The notes beneath the pieces were generated by a model that was not told the DNA's origin, did no database searches, and saw nothing but the letters and a program-made list of their open reading frames with translations. A stretch of DNA of 64,000 bases from Streptomyces clavuligerus. Its GTDB lineage: Bacteria > Actinomycetota > Actinomycetes > Streptomycetales > Streptomycetaceae. How positions within the stretch are numbered: the first letter of the stretch is position 1; each line of letters opens with the position of its first letter. Of this stretch, positions 52,263-59,671 are shown piece after piece. The translations under genes and the position numbers were made by a program. The DNA lies in assembly GCF_005519465.1 (NCBI RefSeq), contig NZ_CP027859.1, positions 186,001 to 250,000 on the forward strand. Reading direction: 5' to 3'.

Positions 52263-53165
52263 GTGAACGTGATTCTCACACATCCCGTCCCGTCCGGCGG
52301 TGACACCGCCGAACCCGCGCCGACGCCCGTGCACGACAGTGGCACCGACTGGCTGGCCCCGGGCTTCGACTCTCCGGTTCTTGCGCGGATTTCGCGTCGT
52401 CTGGTTCTTCAGGCGCGGGTGGATGCCGGTGCCTCCTGCGCCAGCGCCCCCGCTCCTGGTGTGGGCCGGGTGGAGTGGTTCCGTGGTGAGCGTGAGCCGT
52501 ACGCGGCCTGGAAGGCCCGGACACTCCTGCTGCTCAAGGTCTGCGGCGGGTGTCCGGCGCGTGCCGCGTGCCGCGAGCTCGCCCTGCGGGACCTGGAGGG
52601 GATGGACCTGAACCGGGGTGAGGACGACATGGTCCGTGGCGGGCTGCTGACCGGTGAGCTCCGTGACCTCGGTACCGCTCAGGCGCGGGACATCGAGGAG
52701 GCGGTCGCCCGGGACGACGAGGCGGCCGGGGTGTTCCGGCGGCGCCGGACCCTGGGCGCCGGTCTCGACCGCGACACCCTCGGCACGGCCAGTGGGTCGG
52801 CGGGCCAGACCCTGGTCCAGTCCGGGTCCGGGGACCGGCGGCCGGCCGTCGGCGGGTTTGTCCCGGTGTTCAACCCGGGTCCGGCCGAGCGCCGTCCCGC
52901 CGAGCGCCGTACTCCCCCGCCGGTCGAGGCCGGTGTCGTCGACGACGTCCAGGACGAGGAGGAGCGGGACTGGCTCGAACCCCACGACGACCCCGCCCAG
53001 CAGTTCCACCGTCTCGTCCGGCACCTGGCCGCCGACGGTGACCAGCGCGCGGCGGCGGCCGGCCGGAAGGCCCGGCGGACGCTGGCGGAGATGGCCCCCG
53101 GCCATGTCCGCCAGCCCCTCCTCACCCCCACCCCCACCCCCACCGGCCGTGAGGCTGTGCGGTGA
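52263..53165 (+). CDS. WhiB-like Fe-S regulator, intact founder copy
   Basis: 300 aa from GTG 52263 (AAAGGAACACCT before it). The WhiB core is at about residues 58-140: Cys in GASCASAP, then RVEWFRGEREPYAAWKA, VCGGCPARAACRELAL (C-x2-C-x5-C) and MVRGGLLTGEL, the counterpart of the GVWGGL turn. The C-terminal 150 residues are charged and disordered (FNPGPAERRPAERR, DDVQDEEERDWLEP). Likely a plasmid-encoded regulator acting with RNA polymerase sigma factor. Five damaged copies exist at 14.1, 27.0, 38.2, 40.7 and 41.9 kb. Confidence 0.85.
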   Translation: MNVILTHPVPSGGDTAEPAPTPVHDSGTDWLAPGFDSPVLARISRRLVLQARVDAGASCASAPAPGVGRVEWFRGEREPYAAWKARTLLLLKVCGGCPARAACRELALRDLEGMDLNRGEDDMVRGGLLTGELRDLGTAQARDIEEAVARDDEAAGVFRRRRTLGAGLDRDTLGTASGSAGQTLVQSGSGDRRPAVGGFVPVFNPGPAERRPAERRTPPPVEAGVVDDVQDEEERDWLEPHDDPAQQFHRLVRHLAADGDQRAAAAGRKARRTLAEMAPGHVRQPLLTPTPTPTGREAVR

Positions 53166-53266
53166 CCGCGATGGCGATGGCGACCGGGCTGACCGACGAG
53201 CAGCGGAAGAAGCTGTCGGAGCGGGTCCGTGAGGTGAACAAGCGGTCTGTGAGCAGGCCGCGGTGA
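53162..53266 (+). CDS. Small basic protein of the WhiB/zinc-ribbon operon
   Basis: 34 aa, MTAMAMATGLTDEQRKKLSE.. ending SVSRPR; GTGA overlaps at both ends place it in one coupled operon. Confidence 0.7.
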   Translation: MTAMAMATGLTDEQRKKLSERVREVNKRSVSRPR

Positions 53267-53376
53267 GTGTTCTGGCCCTGGTCAGGGCGCTCCGGTTCTG
53301 GGTGTGCCCGCTGTGCGGGTGCCACAACGACGACGCTGCTGAGGCGTGTGTCTACTGCCTGCCCGACGACATGTGA
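53263..53376 (+). CDS. Zinc-ribbon mini-protein
   Basis: 37 aa: MSVLALVRALRFWV, CPLCGCHNDDAAEACVYC, LPDDM. A TCACCACC/GGTGGTGA hairpin follows at 53405-53426. Confidence 0.75.
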   Translation: MSVLALVRALRFWVCPLCGCHNDDAAEACVYCLPDDM

Positions 53377-53586
53377 CCGCGGGGCCGGGAGGTCAGTCTG
53401 GGTGGTCACCACCGCCGGGTGGTGACCAACTGGACCGGGATCACCGGCCCCCTTCTCCCCTTCTTCTTGTTCTTCTTCCTGCTGCCGCCCTTCGTGGACG
53501 GCAGCCTCTTTCGGCCCCCGGCTGCCCCGACGAGGGCGGTCGGGGGCCGCTCCCCTCTGTCTTTTCACCATGGTCTGGAGATCCTT

Positions 53587-54108
53587 GTGCCTGCTCGTGT
53601 CGTGCCCCTGGTACATGTGCTCGACGACTCCCGCCTCGCCCCCGGCCCGGTGGGCGGTGCCGCTGTCCGCTACGTCCGGGCCCTGAAGACCGCCCTCGAC
53701 GATGCCACCCTGGTGTGGGCCGCGTTCACCGCCGCCCGCACGCGGATGGACCAGGCGTTCGCGGCCCTGGCCGGCACTCCCGACGGGATGTGGTCCTCGG
53801 CCGTATCACGCCTCGTCGCCGCCCACACCACAGCCCTGGCCGCGGCCGAGAGGTGGGACACCGCCGCCTACCGGATCGCGGCCGTCCACGAGCGCCACCG
53901 CCAGGCCAGTCTGGCGGTGGAGTGCGCGCTTCAACTCGCCGGAGCAGTGACCGAGTCCGGGGGCGCGGGGTGGATCGTCGGCCACATCAGCGCCTACCGC
54001 AACCCCTGGTCCGGCTACACCCCCGCTGTCGACCTGGTCACCGCCACGATCACGCTCCAGAGCGGTCACGTGCGGCGGGTCAGCGATCTCACCGGCACTC
54101 GGGGCTGA
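53587..54108 (+). CDS. Hypothetical helical protein, paralogue of 54723-55430
   Basis: 173 aa from GTG 53587 (CTGGAG before it). Segments TLVWAAFTAARTRMDQAFAA, TPDGMWSSAVSRLVAAHTT, ERWDTAAYRIAAVHERHRQ and GAGWIVGHISAYRNPW all have equivalents in the next-but-one gene, so the two arose by duplication. Probably mostly alpha-helical; function unknown, plasmid backbone by context. Confidence 0.65.
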   Translation: MPARVVPLVHVLDDSRLAPGPVGGAAVRYVRALKTALDDATLVWAAFTAARTRMDQAFAALAGTPDGMWSSAVSRLVAAHTTALAAAERWDTAAYRIAAVHERHRQASLAVECALQLAGAVTESGGAGWIVGHISAYRNPWSGYTPAVDLVTATITLQSGHVRRVSDLTGTRG

Positions 54109-54290
54109 GACCCGTCGGGGCCGCCTCCGGGTTGTCCCGGCGCCGCTGCCTTCTTCCTCATCTTTTCCTCGGTGGTGCCGCTCTGGCCACCCCCGCCCGG
54201 CGCCGCCCCCCCTTTCCTGCACCGGTCCCGGCGCTGGGCCGCGCCCCCCTCCCGTCTTCCCCTTCTCCTTCTTCCTTGGAGGTTCCCGTC

Positions 54291-54611
54291 ATGCGTGGCG
54301 ACATCATCCGCACTACCTACGCCCCCACCAGCCTGCCGGCCGGTATGGACTGGCGGCACAACGCGACCTGCCGCGAAGAGGACCCCGACCTCTTCTTCCC
54401 GATCGGCAACAGCGGCCCGGCACTGCTCCAGATCAAGGAGGCCAAAACCGTGTGTGCCCGCTGCCCCGTGATCGAGCACTGCCTCCAGTGGGCCATGGAG
54501 TCCGCCCAGGCCCACGGTGTCTGGGGCGGCCTGGACGAGGACGAGCGCCGCGCGTTGAAGCGCCGCGAAGCCCGCCGCCGAGCCCGGGGCACCTCGACCT
54601 CCGCGGCCTGA
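54291..54611 (+). CDS. WhiB-family transcriptional regulator
   Basis: 106 aa with strong TTGGAGG. Classical Wbl features: MDWRHNATCREEDPDLFFP (first Cys and DP..FFP), VCARCPVIEHCLQWAM (C-x2-C-x5-C), AHGVWGGLDEDERR (GVWGG turn) and a basic C-terminus KRREARRRARG. Binds a 4Fe-4S cluster and acts with the principal sigma factor. Stand-alone gene in the plasmid backbone. Confidence 0.95.
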   Translation: MRGDIIRTTYAPTSLPAGMDWRHNATCREEDPDLFFPIGNSGPALLQIKEAKTVCARCPVIEHCLQWAMESAQAHGVWGGLDEDERRALKRREARRRARGTSTSAA

Positions 54612-54722
54612 CCGGTCTGGCGGTTGCCTGATCCACCCGTCTCCCGCAGTCCGGGGGCCGGGTGGTGAAGGGGAGCCGGGCAGCCCGGAATCCACCCTCA
54701 CCCAATGGAGAACGGAGATCTG

Positions 54723-55430
54723 ATGACGCTCACCTTCACTCTCGCCGAGGCCCAGGGGCTCGCCGAGCAGACTCGTGCCCACCACCACGAGCACTTCCAG
54801 GGCGTGGTGGCGGACGGTCCGGACCGGGTCCGGTTCGTGTTCGGGCCGTTCACCGGGCAGGAGACGCCGCCGTACCAGCCGTTCCCGGTCCACTCGGACG
54901 AGAGCCTGTCCCCCGCGGCCCGGGCCCTGCTCATGGAGGAGTACCGGCAGGCCGAGCGCCTGTGGCGGACCGCCCAGTACGTCCGCCTGCTGAAGCAGGC
55001 CACCAGCGGCGCAGCCGCGGCCTGGGCCGCGTACACCGCCGCGCGTGCGGAGATGGACGTCCGCTTCACCGCTCTCGACACCACCCCTGATGGTGCGTGG
55101 CGTTCGGCCGTGCACCGGCTGGTCACCGCCCAGGAGACCGTCCGCGCCGCCGCCAGGGCCTGGGACAAGATCGCCGCGAGGATCGCCACGGTGCACGATC
55201 ACCGGCAGAAGTCGGCCGGGATCAGCCGCGACGAGGCGTACACGCGGGCGGGGCTGGACCCTGTCGGGTCGGGGTGGCTGATCGGCAACGCGGCCGACTA
55301 CCGCACCCCCTGGCGCGAGGACACCCCGCTCCTCGGCCAGGCCGCCGAGGCCATCGACACCCAGCGCACCCGCCTCCGCACGGTCACCACCCTCTGCGGC
55401 AGCACCGGCGCCGTCGGGCAGTCGTCCTGA
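54723..55430 (+). CDS. Hypothetical helical protein with the duplicated domain
   Basis: 235 aa from ATG 54723 (GGAGATCTG). The N-terminal 80 residues (LTFTLAEAQGLAEQTRAHHH, VRFVFGPFTGQE) are specific. Residues 85-210 repeat the domain of the 173-aa protein: AAWAAYTAARAEMDVRFTAL, TPDGAWRSAVHRLVTAQET, GSGWLIGNAADYRTPW. Unrecognised. Confidence 0.7.
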   Translation: MTLTFTLAEAQGLAEQTRAHHHEHFQGVVADGPDRVRFVFGPFTGQETPPYQPFPVHSDESLSPAARALLMEEYRQAERLWRTAQYVRLLKQATSGAAAAWAAYTAARAEMDVRFTALDTTPDGAWRSAVHRLVTAQETVRAAARAWDKIAARIATVHDHRQKSAGISRDEAYTRAGLDPVGSGWLIGNAADYRTPWREDTPLLGQAAEAIDTQRTRLRTVTTLCGSTGAVGQSS

Positions 55431-55456
55431 CCTTGCTTTCTGAGGAGAACAGTCAC

Positions 55457-56953
55457 GTGGAACACACACAGTTGGAACCCGCGCAGAACGAGCGTGAGCG
55501 TGAGCTGACGTGGGGTCAGGTTCTGATCCTGGGGGCTGCGGCTGTCCCGATGCTCGCCGTCGGCGGCCTCGGCGGGTGGGGCACGTTCACGAACATCAGC
55601 CGCAGGTTTCCGGAGGATGCGACGGCGCTCGGTGTGGTCGCCGCCGGTGAGGGCGCGACGCTGGTACTGGCGCTGGTCATGGTGGGTCTGACTCTGCTGG
55701 GTCAGTCTTCCCCGGGGGTGGTGCGGCTGGGGTTGTGGGTGCTGCCCGCCGTCGCCTCCGCCACCGGCGCGATTGTCGCCAGCGGTATGAAGGAGGCCGT
55801 CGTCAACGCGGTCACGCCTTTGGCGATGTCCGCTTCGGCGGAGGGGATCGGGCTGCTGGCCCGCCGGATCGTGGTCTATCGCACCGGCGTCGACATCGAG
55901 GCCCGGCGCCGCAACGCCGCCACCGTTCAGCGGATGGCCGTGCTGCGGGCCCTGGCCGCGAACCATCCCAGGAAGTACTCGCGGAAGCGGGCGGAACTCG
56001 CCTCGTGGCGGCTCGCCCGCAAGGTCGGTGTCGGTGACGACGAACTCGGCACCGGGCTCGTCACGGTGCAGCGGGCACGGATGACCTCCGGCGCGGACAC
56101 CGCCCTCGCCGCCATGTTCACCCCGCCGCCCACCGTCACACCCGCCCTCCCCGCACCCGTCACACCTTCACCGGCCGCCGTCACGTCCTTCTCCGGGTCC
56201 GTCACACCCGCCTTCGGAACAGCAGCAGACCGTGCCGGTTCCGTCACGGGCACGCTCAACGCGGGCCCGGGCCGTGCCGGAACCGTCACGGGCACCGTGA
56301 CGGGTACGACAGTCCGTCACACCGGCGTCACGGCCCCGCCCGTACCCGTCCCGACCGGTGTCACGCAGGTCAGCGCCGACTCGGACGGCATTGCGTCACG
56401 GCCCGGCGGAATCGTCGCACTCCCTGCCCGTGACGCCGTCTCGGACACCGGCACACGGTCCGGCACGCAGAGCGTGACGGATACGGGAACCGTCACAGCC
56501 CCCGGCACACCCGCCGTGACGGAAACCGTGACGGGCCCGGTGGCTGTCACGCGTCCTGTCACGGAGACCTGCGCCGGCACGGACTGGACCGTCACGCCGT
56601 CACGCACCGCCGTGACGGCCGTGACGGCCGTGACGCTCCAGGAGATCGCCACCGTCGCGGGTGTGCCGGTTCCCGAACGGGGTGAACGTCTCACCGGCAC
56701 GCAGCTCGTGGTGGTGCTGCGGCACCTGCGCTACCGCGAGGACCCGCCTCTGTCCTACCGCCAGGCCGTGGCCGCCTTCCGGGAGGCCGGTTTCGTCGGC
56801 GGTGAGGAGCGCATCCGCCGTACCTGGGCCGAGCTGACGGCCCAGGAAGGGGGCAGCTCCGGTGAAACCGGTGGCCCTTCCGGGGACACCGGCAGCGGCG
56901 ATGGGACCGACACGGACCGGCAGGACGAGGAGGAGGCCGCCCCCCGGCCCTGA
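55457..56953 (+). CDS. SpdB-like DUF2637 membrane protein
   Basis: 498 aa from GTG 55457 (TGAGGAGAAC). Residues 15-145 are DUF2637: ELTWGQVLILGAAAVPMLAV, GVVAAGEGATLVLALVMVGL, VLPAVASATGAIVASGMKEA, LAMSASAEGIGLLARRIVVY, four hydrophobic helices. A coiled, basic part follows (ALAANHPRKYSRKRAELA). Residues 220-395 are a Thr/Val/Pro-rich linker rich in VTGT, and the last 90 residues look like an HTH-containing domain (LQEIATVAGVPVPERGERLT, YRQAVAAFREAGFVGGEERI). Spd proteins help plasmid spread between mycelial compartments. Confidence 0.85.
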   Translation: MEHTQLEPAQNERERELTWGQVLILGAAAVPMLAVGGLGGWGTFTNISRRFPEDATALGVVAAGEGATLVLALVMVGLTLLGQSSPGVVRLGLWVLPAVASATGAIVASGMKEAVVNAVTPLAMSASAEGIGLLARRIVVYRTGVDIEARRRNAATVQRMAVLRALAANHPRKYSRKRAELASWRLARKVGVGDDELGTGLVTVQRARMTSGADTALAAMFTPPPTVTPALPAPVTPSPAAVTSFSGSVTPAFGTAADRAGSVTGTLNAGPGRAGTVTGTVTGTTVRHTGVTAPPVPVPTGVTQVSADSDGIASRPGGIVALPARDAVSDTGTRSGTQSVTDTGTVTAPGTPAVTETVTGPVAVTRPVTETCAGTDWTVTPSRTAVTAVTAVTLQEIATVAGVPVPERGERLTGTQLVVVLRHLRYREDPPLSYRQAVAAFREAGFVGGEERIRRTWAELTAQEGGSSGETGGPSGDTGSGDGTDTDRQDEEEAAPRP

Positions 56954-56984
56954 CCCCCCTTTTTTTGCCTCCGGCACCACCGGT

Positions 56985-57026
56985 GAAGGCCAGCCCCACC
57001 CCCCATTTTTTGCAGGGCTGGCCTTC
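56985..57026. terminator. Terminator hairpin after the DUF2637 gene
   Basis: GAAGGCCAGCCC and GGGCTGGCCTTC form a perfect 12-bp stem around a T-rich loop. Confidence 0.7.
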
Positions 57027-57224
57027 GCCGCGACTGCCGGAACCACACACGCAGTCACAGCAGCGCAGTGGCAGACCCGGCCCCCGGCAGACCCGACGAG
57101 CACCCCCAGGCCAGCGGACAGCACCGTCCGCAGAACCCTCTGGGGTGCAGACCCGGCGAGCGACCCGGCGCGCCCCGCACTCATACGAAACCAGGCCAAA
57201 ATGCCTCTGCTCAGGGAGTAGTTC

Positions 57225-57452
57225 ATGGGTGACAACCACATGCCCCGCACCAGCACCACGGTGAGCACGGAGACCAGTACCGTCAGCACCGAGGCCACCG
57301 GGCGGAACCACCGCGGTCCGGACACCATGACGGTCCGGGTTCAGCCCGTACACGACCAGCCCCCGGTGCCCGCAGTGGTGGTCGGCGACCGGCCCGTCGT
57401 TACACCGCTCGCGACCGCGTCGCACACCGCCGTGTCATCGCTCGCCGCCTGA
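57225..57452 (+). CDS. Small Thr/Val-rich protein
   Basis: 75 aa (MGDNHMPRTSTTVSTETSTV ... VRVQPVHDQPPVPAVVVGDR). AGGGAGTAGTTC precedes the ATG. No known motif; disordered by composition. Confidence 0.55.
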   Translation: MGDNHMPRTSTTVSTETSTVSTEATGRNHRGPDTMTVRVQPVHDQPPVPAVVVGDRPVVTPLATASHTAVSSLAA

Positions 57453-57556
57453 CCGGCCGCGTATGAGCCGGGGGTGCGCCGGCCCGCTGTCCACGCCCGG
57501 CCGGCGCACCCATTCTTCATTCCGCACTCCGAAGTCGCTTCAGGAGGCACTTCACC

Positions 57557-57760
57557 ATGGCCTTTTTCGGCCTGATCGGCAACGACCGCCACATGGCGGA
57601 CACCGCCTACAGCGGGCGGGAGTCCGCCAGCGAGAAGGCGTCCCGGCTGCGCCGTGCCGCCCACCACCGCGCCGCCGCTGCGGCGGACCGGCAGGGGCAG
57701 GCATGGGAGGACCGCGAGCGCCGCCGCCAGGACCACTCCGCCCGATGGCGCACCCCGTGA
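57557..57760 (+). CDS. Small charged helical protein
   Basis: 67 aa: MAFFGLIGNDRHMADTAYSG, then SEKASRLRRAAHHRAAAAAD and RQGQAWEDRERRRQDHSARW. AGGAGG lies ten bases before the ATG. The stop overlaps the next start (GTGA). Unknown function. Confidence 0.65.
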   Translation: MAFFGLIGNDRHMADTAYSGRESASEKASRLRRAAHHRAAAAADRQGQAWEDRERRRQDHSARWRTP

Positions 57761-58044
57761 CCACTGCTCAGGACCCGTCCCAGGCCGGTGACGACACCGC
57801 TTTGAAGACCGCCGTGGCCCGCCGTGCGCGGCGGGCCCGTCGGGCGGTCCGCACCGTCGTCCCGGCCGTGCGCGGCGTCGCCGCGTGCACCGGCCGCTGG
57901 AAGCTGTTCGACGCGGCGGAGAACACCAACCCGCCCCCTGCCGTCCGGATCGAGGCCGCCGCCATCTGCGCAGCCTGCCCACTGCGTGCGACCTGCGGAT
58001 TCCGCGTCACCGTGCGCGCCCGGGACCTGCCGCCCACACCCTGA
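57757..58044 (+). CDS. WhiB-like small protein
   Basis: 95 aa from GTG 57757 (ATG 57745 also possible). Basic helix KTAVARRARRARRAVRTVV, then the Wbl pattern AACTGRWKLFDAAE (first Cys), AAICAACPLRATCGFRV (C-x2-C-x5-C). The GVWGG turn and C-terminal basic tail are missing, so it is a minimal Fe-S-type member. Confidence 0.75.
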   Translation: MTTAQDPSQAGDDTALKTAVARRARRARRAVRTVVPAVRGVAACTGRWKLFDAAENTNPPPAVRIEAAAICAACPLRATCGFRVTVRARDLPPTP

Positions 58045-58134
58045 CCCTCCCCTTCCCTGGCCCTGGTCTCCCCGGGCTCTGCCCATCGTGGCGGAGCCCG
58101 GGCCGGGCCTCTCCACTTTTTCCGGGAGTCCACT

Positions 58135-58386
58135 GTGTTCGCCCGTTTCTTCATCCGCAGGCCCCGGCGCCTGCGGCACCTCCGCCGCCTCGCCGCCACT
58201 GCCGCGACCGCGCCTGCCACCCTCACCCGCCTCCCCCACCGCACCGCCATACCGGCCAGTACCACCACGTGGCCGTGCCTGCCTCACCCCGCTCCTGCCA
58301 GGCCTGACCCGGAGGAACTGCGGGTGCGGGCCTGGCTGCACCACCAGCAGTACGGCCACACCCCGACCGCCACCCACGGCGACTGA
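58135..58386 (+). CDS. Small basic protein
   Basis: 83 aa from GTG 58135 (CCGGGAGTCC before it): MFARFFIRRPRRLRHLRRLA, Pro/Thr-rich middle, then PDPEELRVRAWLHHQQYGHT. Unrecognised. Confidence 0.5.
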   Translation: MFARFFIRRPRRLRHLRRLAATAATAPATLTRLPHRTAIPASTTTWPCLPHPAPARPDPEELRVRAWLHHQQYGHTPTATHGD

Positions 58387-58393
58387 CGAGCCT

Positions 58394-58495
58394 GTGAACC
58401 GGACCAACATCGCCAGGGCGGTCCGGGCCGAGGGCGGCTCCATCGCCACGGACCGCGCCGGACAGACCGCCGTCAAGCAGCGCACGGTCCGCTGA
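58394..58495 (+). CDS. Very small protein, 33 aa
   Basis: VNRTNIARAVRAEGGSIATD RAGQTAVKQRTVR-stop with GACGAG ahead of the GTG. Lies in the transfer-type operon; short, so only moderately certain. Confidence 0.45.
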   Translation: MNRTNIARAVRAEGGSIATDRAGQTAVKQRTVR

Positions 58496-58775
58496 CCGGA
58501 CCGCCCCGCACCACGCCCTGCCGCTCATGGTCGCCACCAGCCCCTGTCCACCCACTCGCCTGCGGGCGGGTGGGCGTGAGGGTTCCGGTGACGGCCACGG
58601 CCGGCAGGCCGAGTCCACCCCCGCGGCCCCGCCCCTGGCGGGACTCGCGACGCCCACGGGCGGAGTCCGGCACGGCCCCGGGGGGGGGTGCACTCGCACA
58701 CCCCGGTCCCCTGCACAGGATCTCCGCCCCGGGGCACCGCCAGGCCAGACCCCTGCACCGGAGGAGAACCCGCTC

Positions 58776-59288
58776 GTGAACCACCCCAGCCCCGAACCCA
58801 CCTCCGGCTCCCGCTCCGGCCCGGCCGGCGCTGCGCCGCTCCACGACGTCGCCCTCTCGGTCGAGGCGACCGCCCGCTACCTCGCCGATCTCCAGCGCGT
58901 GGTGCGGGACATGGCCCGGCACCTCGCCACCCTCCAGACCGAGATCCAGGTCGTCTGCCGCGACACCCACATCGAGGGCGACCGTTTCTACCACGCCCGA
59001 ATGCGGGCCCGCCCCGTCGAAAAAGCTTTCAGCGCCGCGCTCCACGACGCGGAAAAACTCGCCGCCGATCTGGAAAAAGCCGCGTTCACGCGCCGCGACT
59101 TCGCGGACAAGGTGAAAAGGCTCCCCGGAGAGCGAAAGCAGAAAGAAATTGACAAGGCCCGGAAGAAGAACCCCGCCATCCGGCCCGCCGGTCCGCAACA
59201 GCCCGTAGACACCCCCCAGCCCGGCGGCTATGCTGCTCCCGCGCAGTCGATTTACGACCTCCGCGGACAGGGGCGTGAATCCGCATGA
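58776..59288 (+). CDS. Coiled-coil protein of the transfer region
   Basis: 170 aa from GTG 58776 (GGAGGAGAACCC). Long helix LSVEATARYLADLQRVVRDM ARHLATLQTEIQVVC, then KAFSAALHDAEKLAADLEKA and a lysine-rich part (ERKQKEIDKARKKN). Coupled to the next gene by ATGA. Likely a structural or accessory transfer protein. Confidence 0.65.
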   Translation: MNHPSPEPTSGSRSGPAGAAPLHDVALSVEATARYLADLQRVVRDMARHLATLQTEIQVVCRDTHIEGDRFYHARMRARPVEKAFSAALHDAEKLAADLEKAAFTRRDFADKVKRLPGERKQKEIDKARKKNPAIRPAGPQQPVDTPQPGGYAAPAQSIYDLRGQGRESA

Positions 59289-59524
59289 CCGGTCGGCCGC
59301 TCCTCAAAAGCGAGTTGAGGACCCAGAGGTCCCGCGAATACCTGATGAATCAGCAGCAGGATTTCATCAACCGCCACGGCGAAGACCTCGGCGCCTTCTA
59401 CTTCCTCCTCATGCTGCTCCAGACGCACGGGAAGAAGGCGCACCGCCGGGGCGACGTCCAGACGCTGCGGCTCCTGGCGCACGAGCTCCACGCCACCTAC
59501 CTCAAGCACACCCAGCAGCAGTAG
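59285..59524 (+). CDS. Small helical protein of the transfer region
   Basis: 79 aa: SELRTQRSREYLMNQQQDFI, FYFLLMLLQTHGKKAHRRGD, LRLLAHELHATYLKHTQQQ. ATGA overlap with the gene before. A large terminator follows. Confidence 0.65.
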   Translation: MTGRPLLKSELRTQRSREYLMNQQQDFINRHGEDLGAFYFLLMLLQTHGKKAHRRGDVQTLRLLAHELHATYLKHTQQQ

Positions 59525-59528
59525 TACC

Positions 59529-59579
59529 GGACCCCGTGGAGGGGCCGGCCGTCCTCCGGTCGGCCCCTCCACGGGGTCC
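59529..59579. terminator. Very strong 19-bp terminator hairpin
   Basis: GGACCCCGTGGAGGGGCCG is followed after about 12 bases by its exact reverse complement. It ends the operon 58.1-59.5 kb. Confidence 0.85.
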
Positions 59580-59671
59580 CCAACGCCCAGGCGCCCACAC
59601 GCCCACTCGCCCAGGCGCGCGCACGCGCGTACGCGAGGCTCCGCACCCCTGTCAAGCACCCGGAGAACACC

